Positions 44,655 to 53,832 of a stretch of DNA of 64,000 nucleotides are shown piece by piece. Each line of letters begins with the position of its first letter. Positions within the stretch are counted from its first letter, which is position 1. A model generated the notes under the pieces. It was given only the letters and a program-made list of their open reading frames with translations. It did no database searches and was not told where the DNA came from. The stretch lies in contig NZ_JACIFY010000002.1 in assembly GCF_014197615.1 (NCBI RefSeq), positions 124,001 through 188,000 on the forward strand, read 5' to 3'. Made by a program: the position numbers and the translations under genes. This DNA comes from Rhizobium esperanzae (GTDB taxonomy: Bacteria; Pseudomonadota; Alphaproteobacteria; Rhizobiales; Rhizobiaceae).

Positions 44655-45491
44655 ATGAGCACAGTCACCACCAAGGACGGCGTCGAGATCTTCTACAAGG
44701 ATTGGGGGCCGAAGACCGCCCAGCCGATCATGTTCCATCACGGCTGGCCGCTATGCTCCGATGACTGGGATGCCCAGATGCTGTTCTTTCTCGAGAAGGG
44801 CTACCGGGTCGTCGCCCATGACCGGCGCGGCCATGGCCGCTCCACCCAGGTCGGCGACGGTCACGACATGGATCATTACGCCGCCGATGCCGCAGCCGTC
44901 GTCGAGCATCTCGATCTCAGGAACACCGTCCATATCGGCCACTCCACCGGCGGCGGCGAAGCAACCCACTATGTCGCCCGCCATGGCCAGCCGCAGGGCC
45001 GCGTCGCCAAGCTCGTCATCATCGGCGCCGTGCCGCCCATCATGGTGAAAACCGATGCCAATCCCGGCGGCCTGCCGATCGAGGTCTTCGACGGCCTGCG
45101 CGCGCAGCTCGCCGCCAACCGCGCGCAGTTCTATTACGATCTGCCGGCCGGCCCGTTTTACAGTTTCAATCGGCCCGGCGCGAAGGTGATGCAGCCGGTC
45201 ATCAACAATTGGTGGCGCCAGGGCATGATCGGCGGTGCCAAGGCGCATTACGACGGCATCAAGGCCTTCTCGGAAACCGATTTCACCGAAGACCTGAAAA
45301 TCATCACCGTGCCGACCTTCGTCATGCATGGCGACGACGACCAGATCGTGCCGATCGCCGACTCTGCCCTGCTCTCGTCCAAGCTGCTGCAGAACGCGAC
45401 GCTGAAGGTCTACGAAAAATTTCCGCACGGCATGTGCACCACCCATGCCGACATCATCAATCCCGACATCCTCGCCTTCATCAAGGGCTGA
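44655..45491 (+). CDS. Alpha/beta hydrolase, cofactor-free haloperoxidase (chloroperoxidase-like)
   Basis: 278 residues. Opening VTTKDGVEIFYKDWGPK and FHHGWPL (oxyanion), then VVAHDRRGHGRSTQ, nucleophile GHSTGGGE (Ser near 99), Asp in HGDDDQIVP and His in FPHGMC. This matches the bacterial non-haem perhydrolase/haloperoxidase group; the physiological role is probably ester hydrolysis or perhydrolysis. AGGAG lies before the ATG. Confidence 0.9.
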   Translation: MSTVTTKDGVEIFYKDWGPKTAQPIMFHHGWPLCSDDWDAQMLFFLEKGYRVVAHDRRGHGRSTQVGDGHDMDHYAADAAAVVEHLDLRNTVHIGHSTGGGEATHYVARHGQPQGRVAKLVIIGAVPPIMVKTDANPGGLPIEVFDGLRAQLAANRAQFYYDLPAGPFYSFNRPGAKVMQPVINNWWRQGMIGGAKAHYDGIKAFSETDFTEDLKIITVPTFVMHGDDDQIVPIADSALLSSKLLQNATLKVYEKFPHGMCTTHADIINPDILAFIKG

Positions 45492-45670
45492 TCCGCCAGG
45501 CCGCCGGGCGCCACAGCGCGCGTCCGGCGCCCGGCACGACCTGCCCGACACGGCAAGATTATCAGCCGCGGGTTGCAGCAAACGGGCTGCGCCCCGACCG
45601 CCGCGGCCGTTTGATGGCCGGTTGCGCGTTTTCCGATGAAACCGTTTTCGCCGCTTTGCGTTTAGCGGCC

Positions 45671-45847
45671 ATGACCAGAGAACGTGAACCCTCATCAAAG
45701 GCTTACCGGCAGGATCGGTTCGAAAACACCGAGCGGGCCGCCAAGGAAACCATCGAGGCGGAGCAGCGGGCTCGCCGGGAGAAGACCAAACGGCTGAAGG
45801 AACTGCGCCTGTCGCAGCAAAGCGGCAAGCACCCTGCCACCGAATAG
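45671..45847 (+). CDS. Small charged helical protein
   Basis: 58 residues, rich in Arg, Lys and Glu. MTREREPSSKAYRQDRF is followed by a predicted long helix (ENTERAAKETIEAEQRARREKTKRLKELRL). Cytoplasmic, perhaps nucleic-acid binding; function unknown. The frame is open further upstream but the ATG at 45671 begins the coding-like part. No strong ribosome-binding site. Confidence 0.5.
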   Translation: MTREREPSSKAYRQDRFENTERAAKETIEAEQRARREKTKRLKELRLSQQSGKHPATE

Positions 45848-46039
45848 GTCGCCACGCGCGCGCCGCCTGTCGGGCCGATGCGCCCGCCTGTCTCATCCCC
45901 GAGCCGCGCAAGCCCCTGTCCGTATTTCCACGTCACCAATTGTTTGTATTTCGGACCTTCGCCCATCTTGTAGAGCCAGGATCGTGAAATTATCTTTTTC
46001 ACAATAGCGATTCACGGCATCGAAAAAGGGCAGATTGCG

Positions 46040-46249
46040 ATGTCAGACAAGCTGGTCAACACGCGTGACGAACCGCTCGCATCCGAAGACCTCGATGTGT
46101 GCAGGCGCGTCCACGAAGCCCTCTGCAGCGGGCTCGATATCGACAGATCGAGCGCAGAAGCCAACCGGCTTGGCGCTCTGATCATCGAGCTTTACCGGCA
46201 AGGCGTGCATGACGAGAGCCAGCTTCGATTGCTGGCCGGCGGAAAATGA
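46040..46249 (+). CDS. Small helical protein of unknown function
   Basis: 69 residues. AGGGCAG lies before the ATG. The sequence SEDLDVCRRVHEALCSGLDIDRSSAEANRLGALIIELYRQG gives two amphipathic helices. It resembles in size, helix pattern and the SxEANRLxxLIIxLYR-like block the small protein at 55922-56125, so the two may be distant paralogues (weak). Function unknown. Confidence 0.62.
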   Translation: MSDKLVNTRDEPLASEDLDVCRRVHEALCSGLDIDRSSAEANRLGALIIELYRQGVHDESQLRLLAGGK

Positions 46250-46465
46250 CGGCGGTAACGCGCCATCCGCGTACGCTCGAATTCAGCATTTGCTTGGGTT
46301 TCCGTCAGGCACGCGCCACTGCGCCAACCGCCGGCGGCCGAGCTCCGTCTTGCCCTATACGTTAGTCGAGACGCACATACATCACCCTCTCCCATCCCCA
46401 AAATGAACTTAATCCCTTCCGCTGCGTTACGCCTTCGATACATCCGTTTACCCAAGGTGAGTGAA

Positions 46466-46969
46466 ATGAACAGAATCGCCATCATTGCCCTGTCTATAGC
46501 GACGGCCTTCTCCGGAATGCCGGCCTCGGCAGGTCCGGCCTTCGTGCCGAGCCCGATGCAGACAGCGGCGCAACCGGCGCCCGGAAATCCCGACATAACG
46601 ACCGTTGGCTGCAACAACTTCACCAATTGCCCGGGTCAGTTCGGCAGGAATGATGACGATTGGTATCGCAAACGCCATCATTATCGTGATCGCAACTACT
46701 ACGGGGACCGCGACTACCGCCGAAACGATCGTTATGGCTGGGATCGCCGCTACGACCGCCGGTATCACCACCATGACAATACCGGCGCCATCATTGGCGG
46801 CCTGGCCGCCGGCGCCCTCCTCGGCGGCATCATCGCCTCGCAGCCGCGCGCCTATTCTTCACGTGGCTACGGCTCGCACGAAGATTATTGCTACAGCCGC
46901 TACCGGTCCTATCGCGCCTACGACAACACCTACCAGCCGAGCTACGGCCCGCGCCGCCAGTGCCGCTGA
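46466..46969 (+). CDS. BA14K-family secreted protein
   Basis: 167 residues. Signal peptide of about 22 residues (ending ASA), then a Pro/Asn linker, a Tyr/Arg/His/Asp-rich segment (about 70-115), a Gly-Ala hydrophobic glycine-zipper-like stretch (GAIIGGLAAGALLGGIIA) and a C-terminal CYSRYRSYRAYDNTYQPSYG block that defines the BA14K family. Brucella homologues are immunoreactive and lectin-like. Location periplasm or outer membrane. Followed by a strong terminator. Confidence 0.85.
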   Translation: MNRIAIIALSIATAFSGMPASAGPAFVPSPMQTAAQPAPGNPDITTVGCNNFTNCPGQFGRNDDDWYRKRHHYRDRNYYGDRDYRRNDRYGWDRRYDRRYHHHDNTGAIIGGLAAGALLGGIIASQPRAYSSRGYGSHEDYCYSRYRSYRAYDNTYQPSYGPRRQCR

Positions 46970-46989
46970 ACCGGTCCACCCGTCAGCAT

Positions 46990-47019
46990 AAGCCTCGCAT
47001 CAAGATGCGGGGCTTTTTT
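46990..47019 (+). terminator. Intrinsic terminator after the BA14K gene
   Basis: AAGCCTCGCATC, loop AA, GATGCGGGGCTT, then TTTT. Twelve-pair stem with one T-G pair, 20 bases after the stop. Confidence 0.92.
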
Positions 47020-47092
47020 GATGCCGCGGGGACAACGTCTGCGGCGGGGCTGCGTGCTGTCGCGGCGGCCGTCGGCGCCGCCGCGGATCTTC

Positions 47093-47962
47093 TCAGTAGC
47101 TTGCGGCCGGTTTCGGCTTCTTCTCGGTCCATTGCGGCGGCGCCCCATATTTGGCGGCCACAGCGCCCATCAGTCCGGGCGACCTGCCGAAGGCGTCGCA
47201 GGCGGCGTATTTCGGTTTGCCGCCGAGCCAGGATTTCATCCGCTGGCCGGATGGCAGCGAGATGTCCAATCCCTTCGCTTCCCTGCCTTTGATCAGAATG
47301 CGGGAAAACTCGCCGCTGAATTTCGAAGCCAGATCATAGGCGTCGCCGACTTCGGAAACGCGTGGATTGTTCTGCAGCGAGTTTGCCCCGCGCGACCAGA
47401 CTATCGCCGCCCGTTGCACACCACCGCTGTCGACGGCTTCCGCCTCGACCGCCAGCCCGCCAAGGCCGACCGGCAGCCGCGGCACGCCGACGGGCAGCAC
47501 GAAACCGGTGCCGACGGTCACGATCGTCGAAACGCCCGCCATGGTCTTATTGGTCGGTACGATGTCGGTGACGACGGAGCGGATCGTCAGGTCCGCCGGC
47601 TGGCCTGAAGAGACCAGCTGATATTTGTCACTGAGCGAAACGCAGAGCGCCCGGTCCAGCGCATTCGCCACCATCACCCGGTCGGCGTCCGATTTGACGC
47701 GGGTCGCAGCACTGAAAGCAAAAGTCGTCGGCACGATGTTCACCGTCTTTGCCGTGATCAGACGCCTCCCGTCGACATAGACGCGCGATTTCTGCAGCTT
47801 GCCCTTCGGCGCGCCGAGATTGCCGTAGGAGGAAAGCGTGCCGACCTCCTTGAGGGGTACGGAACTGCACCCTGCAGCAGCCATGGCGAGCGTCAGCGGC
47901 AAGGCGAGAGACAAGCCCCTCAACGCCGGTGGAAAGGAAAATAAAAATGGATTGCTGCGCAC
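47093..47962 (-). CDS. DUF3313 family lipoprotein
   Basis: 289 residues from the chosen GTG. Hydrophobic signal with lipobox MAAAGC, then KSRVYVDGRRLITAKTVNIVPTTF, VANALDRALCVSLSDKYQLV, DLTIRSVVTDIVPTN and WSRGANS, as in DUF3313. Function unknown, likely outer-membrane lipoprotein. An ATG at 47992 exists but overlaps the palindrome at 47987-48022; the GTG has GGAGG upstream and gives a normal-length signal peptide. Confidence 0.78.
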   Translation of the reverse strand: MRSNPFLFSFPPALRGLSLALPLTLAMAAAGCSSVPLKEVGTLSSYGNLGAPKGKLQKSRVYVDGRRLITAKTVNIVPTTFAFSAATRVKSDADRVMVANALDRALCVSLSDKYQLVSSGQPADLTIRSVVTDIVPTNKTMAGVSTIVTVGTGFVLPVGVPRLPVGLGGLAVEAEAVDSGGVQRAAIVWSRGANSLQNNPRVSEVGDAYDLASKFSGEFSRILIKGREAKGLDISLPSGQRMKSWLGGKPKYAACDAFGRSPGLMGAVAAKYGAPPQWTEKKPKPAASY

Positions 47963-47986
47963 GCTGCCTGGCCTCCGTCGCCGATC

Positions 47987-48062
47987 GCGCATAATCCGAA
48001 ATCCATTTTCGGGATTATGCGCAGGTTTAAAGCGCTAAAAGTCCCTGCGTCTTGTCAGACGC
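47987..48062. repeat. Rhizobial composite palindromic repeat
   Basis: GCGCATAATCC (47987-47997) pairs with GGATTATGCGC (48012-48022) around a short loop; then AGCGCTAAAAG and GCGTCT-TGTC-AGACGC (48047-48062). Both parts are sequences common in rhizobial intergenic DNA. They fill most of the space between the DUF3313 gene and the histidine kinase gene. Confidence 0.7.
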
Positions 48063-48161
48063 GCGGCCCTCTAGTGCAGGCGAAAGTGGCGGTCGAGAAT
48101 TGCCGCAACATTACAACTTCGCTCCCGACCGGCGGATGCCGCTTGAGCCTAGCCTGACCTG

Positions 48162-49514
48162 TCAGAGTTCGATCGTCACCCGCGTCCCGGCGGCACTGCT
48201 CTCGATGCCGACCTCGCCGCCATGGTTTGCGGCGACCTGTTTGACGAGGCTGAGGCCGAGACCGGCCCCCTTGCTTCTTGGAGTGACACGATAGAAGGGC
48301 TCGAACACCAGTTCGCGATGTTCGGCCGGAATGCCCGGCCCCTCGTCGGCAACGCTGATCCTGCCGCCGCCGGAAGCCGAGCGCGATACCGATACGGTGA
48401 TCATGCCCCTGTTGCCGCCGTGGTCGATGGCGTTGCGCACCAGGTTGCTGATCGCCCGCGGCAGGGCGGAAGCGCTGCCGCGGCGTTCGAGGCTTTCCGT
48501 CTCGCTTTGAAAGCAGATCTGGTAGCCGCCTGCGATTGCCAGCGGCGCGAGGTCGGCGACCACGCTGCGGGCGATGCCGACCAGATCGACCGTTTCGTCA
48601 AGATCGGCGGCCTGATCGTTTCGCTCGAAATCGAGCAGCTGTTCGGCGGCCTCCGCCAGCCGCGCCACGTCGCCGAGCAGCCGCTGCCGCTCGTGGCCAT
48701 CGGGCATACCGTCGATGCGCGTCTGCATGATGGCGATCGGCGTCCGCAGCTCATGCGCAGCATCGATCAGGAAGCGCTGGCGTTTGCGGAATTCATTCTC
48801 CAATCGCTCCAGCGTGTCGTTGAAGGCGGTCACCAGCGGCGACACTTCCCGGGGAATGCCGCTTACGGGAAGACGTGCGCCCTGCCGCAGCGGCTCGATT
48901 GCCGCCGCCTCACGCGCCACGTCGCTGATCCCCGCCAGGCCCCGACCGACGATCCTGGGCACGGTGAAGAAGACTGCCGGCAGGGCGATCGCCAACAGCG
49001 GCACATAGATCGGGTAGGTCTCTGCAAGCATGGTCAGGAAGGTGGCGCTCCGGCTCGGATTGCCGCCATACATCACCCGGAAAGGCCCGATCCGCGCCTC
49101 GGCGCTGTCGATCGTGGCACTCTCGCCGGTAGAAGCGGCACCGCGTATGTCAGCCTCCTTGATCAGGTGCACATAGGGGCCAAGCGCCTGATAGGCTTCC
49201 GGCACCGCGCCGTAGGAAACCGTCTGCCCATCCGGCGTCGCCGCGACGAACCAAAGCCGCTCGCTCTCCGCCTTGAAAGCGCTGAGGCGCCGGCTGTCGG
49301 CGATGACAAGCCTGCCTTGCGCATCGCGGTTCAGCGCCTCCCCAAGCGCTGCTATCAGCCGGTCCTTCGTGCCGACATTCGGCGAAAGGATCATCGCCCC
49401 GTAAACGCAAAGGCCGACGATGACGGCCGCCACCACGGCAACGAAGACGAGGCTGAGCTGCCAGCTGAGCCGCCACCGCAGCGACGGATTGACGTTGCCG
49501 GTTACGGCCATCAT
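48162..49514 (-). CDS. Sensor histidine kinase (OmpR/EnvZ class)
   Basis: 450 residues. TM1 near 17-38, a periplasmic sensor of about 120 residues, TM2 near 165-185, a HAMP-like region, then HisKA with phospho-His in DAAHELRTPIAIMQ, and HATPase with N-box ISNLVRNAIDHGG, DEGPGIPAEH and GAGLGLSLVKQV. It is the second gene of a two-gene operon; its ATG overlaps the regulator stop by four bases. Signal unknown. Downstream is the repeat region at 47987-48062. Confidence 0.93.
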   Translation of the reverse strand: MMAVTGNVNPSLRWRLSWQLSLVFVAVVAAVIVGLCVYGAMILSPNVGTKDRLIAALGEALNRDAQGRLVIADSRRLSAFKAESERLWFVAATPDGQTVSYGAVPEAYQALGPYVHLIKEADIRGAASTGESATIDSAEARIGPFRVMYGGNPSRSATFLTMLAETYPIYVPLLAIALPAVFFTVPRIVGRGLAGISDVAREAAAIEPLRQGARLPVSGIPREVSPLVTAFNDTLERLENEFRKRQRFLIDAAHELRTPIAIMQTRIDGMPDGHERQRLLGDVARLAEAAEQLLDFERNDQAADLDETVDLVGIARSVVADLAPLAIAGGYQICFQSETESLERRGSASALPRAISNLVRNAIDHGGNRGMITVSVSRSASGGGRISVADEGPGIPAEHRELVFEPFYRVTPRSKGAGLGLSLVKQVAANHGGEVGIESSAAGTRVTIEL

Positions 49515-50182
49515 TCTTCCTTCATGAGATAACCGACGCCGCGAATATTGTGGATCGCGACGCCGGCGCCGGCATCGATCAGCCGCTTGCGCAACCGGGA
49601 AATATGCGCGTCGAGCGCATTGGACTGAATTTCCTCCTCGTAATTGTAGACAGCCGCCTCCAGCGTCGAGCGCAGCACGGTCTTCTCCTTGCGCCTCGCA
49701 AGGGCTGCCAGCACCAGAAGTTCACGTCGCGGCAGGTCGAGCGGCACCGAACCGACGGTGACGCTGAGATGCAGCGGATCGATCTCCATCCGCCCGACAG
49801 CAATCTTGAGTTCGGAAAGTTCAGGCGACCGCCGCAGCACGGCTCTCAGCCGCGCCATCAGCTCCTCGACCAGAAACGGCTTGCCGAGATAATCGTCGGC
49901 ACCGAGGTCGAGGCCCTCGATCCGCTCCTTCGGCTCGTTGCGCGCCGTCAGCACGATGATCGGCGTATCCTTGCCCGTTCGCCGCAGCGCCGGAATGAAG
50001 CTCAGCCCTTCGCCATCGGGCAGGCGCCGGTCGAGCAGGATCGCGTCGTAGAGGTTTTGCCGCGTCAGTTCGATGGCATCGGCCAGATGCATCGTGTGGT
50101 CGGTGACGATCCCATGCTTGCCGAGCGCTGCCGAGAGCGCCTCGGCCAGATCCCTCTCGTCTTCTATCAGCAATATCCGCAT
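49511..50182 (-). CDS. OmpR-family response regulator
   Basis: 223 residues. Receiver with LLIEDERDLAEALSAAL, phospho-Asp in DAILLDRRLPDGEGL and Lys in DDYLGKPFLVEEL. The winged-helix C-terminal half has DLPRRELLVLAAL and the recognition region EEEIQSNALDAHISRLRKRL. It controls target promoters with the kinase at 48162-49514. A 48-residue membrane protein is encoded divergently 139 bp away and is the most obvious candidate target. Confidence 0.93.
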   Translation of the reverse strand: MRILLIEDERDLAEALSAALGKHGIVTDHTMHLADAIELTRQNLYDAILLDRRLPDGEGLSFIPALRRTGKDTPIIVLTARNEPKERIEGLDLGADDYLGKPFLVEELMARLRAVLRRSPELSELKIAVGRMEIDPLHLSVTVGSVPLDLPRRELLVLAALARRKEKTVLRSTLEAAVYNYEEEIQSNALDAHISRLRKRLIDAGAGVAIHNIRGVGYLMKEE

Positions 50183-50321
50183 CGCCCGCCCGTTCTTTTC
50201 GCTTCCCCTCTCTCCGCCACAAGGATTGCGGCAGCATTGCGGAGGCTGAAAGGAAGCCGGTCATGCTGCCGCAATTGTTGAGGTCCAGCACGAAGACTAT
50301 CCGCAGCAGTTGGAGATCAAG

Positions 50322-50468
50322 ATGATCCGGCCTATCCTCTGTCTCCTGACGAGACACTTCCTCTCCGCCCTCATTCTCGCGGCGCTGCTCGCAGCCCCGC
50401 TCGTCATTCTGCACACGCTTCACCAAAAGGCTGCGTTCGAGAGCGGCCTCCTGATGCAGGTGCAATGA
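50322..50468 (+). CDS. Small single-pass membrane protein (48 aa)
   Basis: 48 residues: a short N-terminus with Arg (MIRPILCLLTRHF), one hydrophobic helix (LSALILAALLAAPLVILHTL) and a short tail. GGAGATCAAG directly precedes the ATG. It lies divergently from the two-component system and eight bases from the convergent reductase stop. Small TM proteins in this position often modulate the adjacent kinase; that role is inferred only. Confidence 0.6.
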   Translation: MIRPILCLLTRHFLSALILAALLAAPLVILHTLHQKAAFESGLLMQVQ

Positions 50469-50476
50469 TGGGCGCT

Positions 50477-51019
50477 TCAGACGGTCTCGCTGTCTTCAGT
50501 GCAATAGGCCGAGAAGGCCTGCAGATAGGCCCGCACTTGGGAACGGTTCTCTGCCATCTCGACGGCCTGAAACACCTCGGCCGGCTCCAGTTTCATCAGC
50601 GGAAGCCGGAGGAAGATATCGTCCGCGAACCGGTCGGTGACGGTTGCAAGGACGGTACGAAGACCAGCCAGCATGTCGTCGCCCCGATGCGATGCGTGCA
50701 GCAGAGCGATCGGCTTGTGGACGATCTCATCTCCCGATACGAGCCAGTCGATCGCATTCTTGAGGCCGCCGGGAATGGATCGTACATATTCCGGACTGGC
50801 AATGATCACCCCGTCGCTCTGAGAGATCAGAGCGATGAAATCCCGCACCGCCTCCGGCAGAGATTCCCCCTCGAGATCAGGCGAGAACACCGGCAAACAT
50901 CCCACGCCATCGAAGATCGCAATCTCGATGTCATCTGACGCAATGGCGCTGACGGCCCGCAGCATTGATGTATTGGTGGAATTGCGCCGGGCGCTGCCGG
51001 ATATTGCGAGAATCTTCAT
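50477..51019 (-). CDS. NADPH-dependent FMN reductase (flavodoxin-like)
   Basis: 180 residues from ATG 51019. The FMN-binding loop is ISGSARRNSTNTSML, followed by FSPDLEGESLPEAV and IIASPEYVRSIPGGLKNAIDWL, the standard chromate/quinone reductase signature. It transfers hydride from NADPH to FMN, quinones or metals. The frame extends to 51184 but those residues are not family-like. AGGG precedes the ATG. Confidence 0.9.
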   Translation of the reverse strand: MKILAISGSARRNSTNTSMLRAVSAIASDDIEIAIFDGVGCLPVFSPDLEGESLPEAVRDFIALISQSDGVIIASPEYVRSIPGGLKNAIDWLVSGDEIVHKPIALLHASHRGDDMLAGLRTVLATVTDRFADDIFLRLPLMKLEPAEVFQAVEMAENRSQVRAYLQAFSAYCTEDSETV

Positions 51020-51213
51020 GGCCCTAACAGCGACCGATTGGCTATGGCTGTCAACGCCAAAGGCTGCGGCGCATCTTTCGGATGCGAAAAGCACGCTGCC
51101 GCAGTTTGAATTGCACGATTGAGTGATGACCAAAAGCGACTTTTGCTTGCACCGGCCGAGCTCGGCGTTAGCCTGCGTTCCCACTCACAACTGCCGAATC
51201 GGCGGGAATACAT

Positions 51214-52215
51214 ATGACGGCTTTGATCGAGGCACGGGGCGTCAGCAAACGCTTCCGGCAGCACAAGAGATTTCCGGGTTTTCTGGGCGCCCTGAAGACG
51301 CTGGTGACGAGCGAATACACCGAAGTTCAGGCGGTTTCCGACATCGATTTCGACGTCGCGGCCGGCGAAGCCGTCGGTTATCTCGGCCCCAATGGCGCCG
51401 GCAAATCCACCATGATCAAGATGATGACCGGCATCCTGGTGCCGAGCGCCGGCGCGCTGACGGTGCTCGGCCGGACGCCGCATCTCAAGCGGATGGACAA
51501 TGCGCGCGAGATCGGCGTTGTGTTCGGCCAGCGCAGCCAGCTCTGGTGGGACCTGCCGCTGGTCGACAGTTTCACCTTGCACCAGCGCATCTATGAGATT
51601 CCCGTTGCCCGCTATGCGGACAATCTCCGGCGCTTCAGCGAGCTGCTCGATCTCACGCCCTTTCTCGACCGCGCGGTGCGCCAGCTCAGCCTCGGCCAGC
51701 GCATGCGCGCCGAGATCGTCATGTCGCTGCTGCACGACCCGAAGATCCTGTTTCTCGACGAACCCACGATCGGGCTCGACGTGGTCGCCAAGGATGCCGT
51801 GCGGCGATTTCTTGCCGAAATCAACCGCGAACGCGGCGTCACCATCATCCTTACCACCCACGACCTGCAGGACATCGAAACCATCTGCCCGCGGCTGATC
51901 ATGGTCGATCACTCGAGGCTGATCTTCGATGGCGAATTGAGGAGCCTGCGGGCGGCATTGGGCTCGGCCCGGCGGTTGACGCTGGAGTTTGCCAGCGACC
52001 CCGGGCCTTTGCCGCTCAGCACGGCCTCGCTCGTCAGCGACGAGGGCTTGCGCAAGAACTATCTGATCGAGCGCGAAGACGTATCGCTGGTCAAAATCCT
52101 GTCGGAGGTCGGTAGCGGGCGCGATCTCAAGGACGTGGCACTGCACGAGCCCGACATCGAAGAGGTCATCCGCACCTTCTACCAGCGCCGCAATGCCGAG
52201 GCCCGAGCGTCATGA
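51214..52215 (+). CDS. ABC exporter ATP-binding protein (COG4586 type)
   Basis: 333 residues. Walker A is GPNGAGKSTMIKMM, Q-loop region VVFGQRSQLWWDLP, signature LSLGQRMRAEIV, Walker B ILFLDEPTIGLDVVAKD. The QRSQLWWDLP block and the N-terminal RQHKRFPGFLGALKTL are typical of COG4586, whose partners are COG4587 and COG3694 permeases, both encoded next. Such exporters have been linked to viologen efflux; the substrate here is inferred. The stop overlaps the next start by four bases. Confidence 0.92.
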   Translation: MTALIEARGVSKRFRQHKRFPGFLGALKTLVTSEYTEVQAVSDIDFDVAAGEAVGYLGPNGAGKSTMIKMMTGILVPSAGALTVLGRTPHLKRMDNAREIGVVFGQRSQLWWDLPLVDSFTLHQRIYEIPVARYADNLRRFSELLDLTPFLDRAVRQLSLGQRMRAEIVMSLLHDPKILFLDEPTIGLDVVAKDAVRRFLAEINRERGVTIILTTHDLQDIETICPRLIMVDHSRLIFDGELRSLRAALGSARRLTLEFASDPGPLPLSTASLVSDEGLRKNYLIEREDVSLVKILSEVGSGRDLKDVALHEPDIEEVIRTFYQRRNAEARAS

Positions 52216-53012
52216 GCGCTTACTTCGCCTTTGCGCGCAGTTCCTTCCATTCGCAGCTCGCCTACCGCAACGAAGTCTGGGCCAACATCTTCGGCAAGCT
52301 CGTGCAGGTCTTTGCGCGTGTCGCCATCTGGCAGGCGGCCTATGCCGGTGTCGGCGCGATGGTGGTCGATGGGGTCTCGCTGCAGCAGATGGTGACCTAT
52401 GCTCTGCTCGGCGGCGCGGTGATGGGCGCGACCCGCCCTGAAAGGATCATCGGCGAGATCGGCCGGTCGCTGAAAACGGGCGATGTTGCGATCTGGCTGC
52501 TCAAGCCCCTGTCCTATCCGCTCTATCTTTTTGCCAACGAATGCGGCAGCTTTTTCTATCGCCTGGCAAGCCAGGTCATTCCGACCGTCGCCTTCACCGC
52601 CTTGTTTTACGGCATGCTGCCGCCGGCGAGCCTGTTTCATGGCCTGATGTTCATCGCCTTCTGGGCATTGTCCTTCACGCTGCTGTTCCTGATGTCGGCG
52701 CTCCTCGGCCTGATGGCCTTCTGGTTGATGACCAGCTTCTCGCTGGACTGGATCCTGGGCGCCCTGCTGCAATTATTCTCTGGCCTTTTGGTGCCCTTCT
52801 GGTTCTTCCCCGAACCCCTGGCGACGATTGCCCGCCATCTGCCCTTTGCCTGGGTGGTCTATTATCCCAATGCCGTCTATCTCGGCAGGCTCTCGGCCCC
52901 CGATGTCTGGCTCCATTTCGGCCTCGGCCTCTGCTGGGCCGCCCTGTTCCTGGCCGGCGTCCTTTTTCTGTGGCGCGCAGCTTCCGGCCGCATCACCGTG
53001 CAGGGAGGTTGA
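52212..53012 (+). CDS. ABC-2 type permease, COG4587-like
   Basis: 266 residues with about six membrane helices. RNEVWANIFGKLVQVFARVAIWQAAY and LKTGDVAIWLLKPLSYPLYLFANE are conserved in this permease type. ATGA overlap with the ATPase gene shows translational coupling. It forms half of a heterodimeric exporter with the next gene. Confidence 0.88.
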   Translation: MSAYFAFARSSFHSQLAYRNEVWANIFGKLVQVFARVAIWQAAYAGVGAMVVDGVSLQQMVTYALLGGAVMGATRPERIIGEIGRSLKTGDVAIWLLKPLSYPLYLFANECGSFFYRLASQVIPTVAFTALFYGMLPPASLFHGLMFIAFWALSFTLLFLMSALLGLMAFWLMTSFSLDWILGALLQLFSGLLVPFWFFPEPLATIARHLPFAWVVYYPNAVYLGRLSAPDVWLHFGLGLCWAALFLAGVLFLWRAASGRITVQGG

Positions 53013-53014
53013 TC

Positions 53015-53818
53015 GTGCTCATTCATCACCTGCGGGTCCTGCCGCTGCTGGTGCGGATGCATGTCCGCTCGCAGATGGAATATCGCGGCGCTTTCTGGCT
53101 CGATCGTTTTGCGCAGATCCTCTCCTATGGCAGCGTCTTCGCCACCATCGGCATCCTGCTTGCCCGCTTCGACACACTCGGCGGCTGGAGCTGGCCGGAA
53201 CTCGCTCTGTTGTTCAGCTTCCAGCTGCTGGCCTATTCGCTCGGCGCGGCGATGAGCTTCGTGCAACTGCGCGATCTGGAAGAACTGGTGCGGCTCGGCA
53301 CCTTCGATACGCTGCTGGTCAAACCGTTCAGCCCCTGGGCCTATCTGATTTTTTCCGGCCTCAATATCGGCTATACCGGCCACGTCATCCTGGCCGTGGC
53401 GCTGATGGGCTGGGCCATCCTGTCCGTCGACTTCGCCTGGTCGCTCTGGTCCGTGTCGTTCTTCATGGCGGCGCTCATCAGCGCGACGCTGGTGACGGGG
53501 GCGCTGATCACCATGATCGGCGCCACGGCGTTGATCTGGGTGCGTTCCAACCACTTGTTCTCGATCTTCTTCGGCTGTTGGGAATTGAACCGCTACCCCC
53601 TCAATATCTTCCCCGGCGGCATTCAGATCACTCTCATCACCGCGGTTCCGCTGGCGCTGACCAGTTCGGTCCCGGTCGGCGCCCTGCTCGGCAAACCCAT
53701 CCCGATCCTCGGGGACTGGGCCGGGCCCGTGGCTCTCGCTGCCGGCCCGATCTGGGTGCTGATCGCCATGTCTTATTGGCGGTACGCCACCGGCAAATAT
53801 CAGGGCGCCGGCGGCTGA
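53015..53818 (+). CDS. ABC-2 type permease, COG3694-like
   Basis: 267 residues from a GTG start with AGGGAGG upstream, two bases after the previous stop. Six membrane helices; RSQMEYRGAFWLDRFAQIL, LGTFDTLLVKPFSPWAYLI, and the NRYPLNIFPGGIQ block near 190 are typical. A longer open frame exists upstream, overlapping the first permease, but the GTG is favoured by its ribosome-binding site. Last gene of the three-gene operon. Confidence 0.88.
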   Translation: MLIHHLRVLPLLVRMHVRSQMEYRGAFWLDRFAQILSYGSVFATIGILLARFDTLGGWSWPELALLFSFQLLAYSLGAAMSFVQLRDLEELVRLGTFDTLLVKPFSPWAYLIFSGLNIGYTGHVILAVALMGWAILSVDFAWSLWSVSFFMAALISATLVTGALITMIGATALIWVRSNHLFSIFFGCWELNRYPLNIFPGGIQITLITAVPLALTSSVPVGALLGKPIPILGDWAGPVALAAGPIWVLIAMSYWRYATGKYQGAGG

Positions 53819-53832
53819 TCGGACAAGCCGGG

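Noticed and set aside
52541..53014. N-terminal extension of the second ABC permease
   Set aside because: It would overlap the first permease in another frame; the GTG at 53015 has a good ribosome-binding site and begins the conserved sequence.
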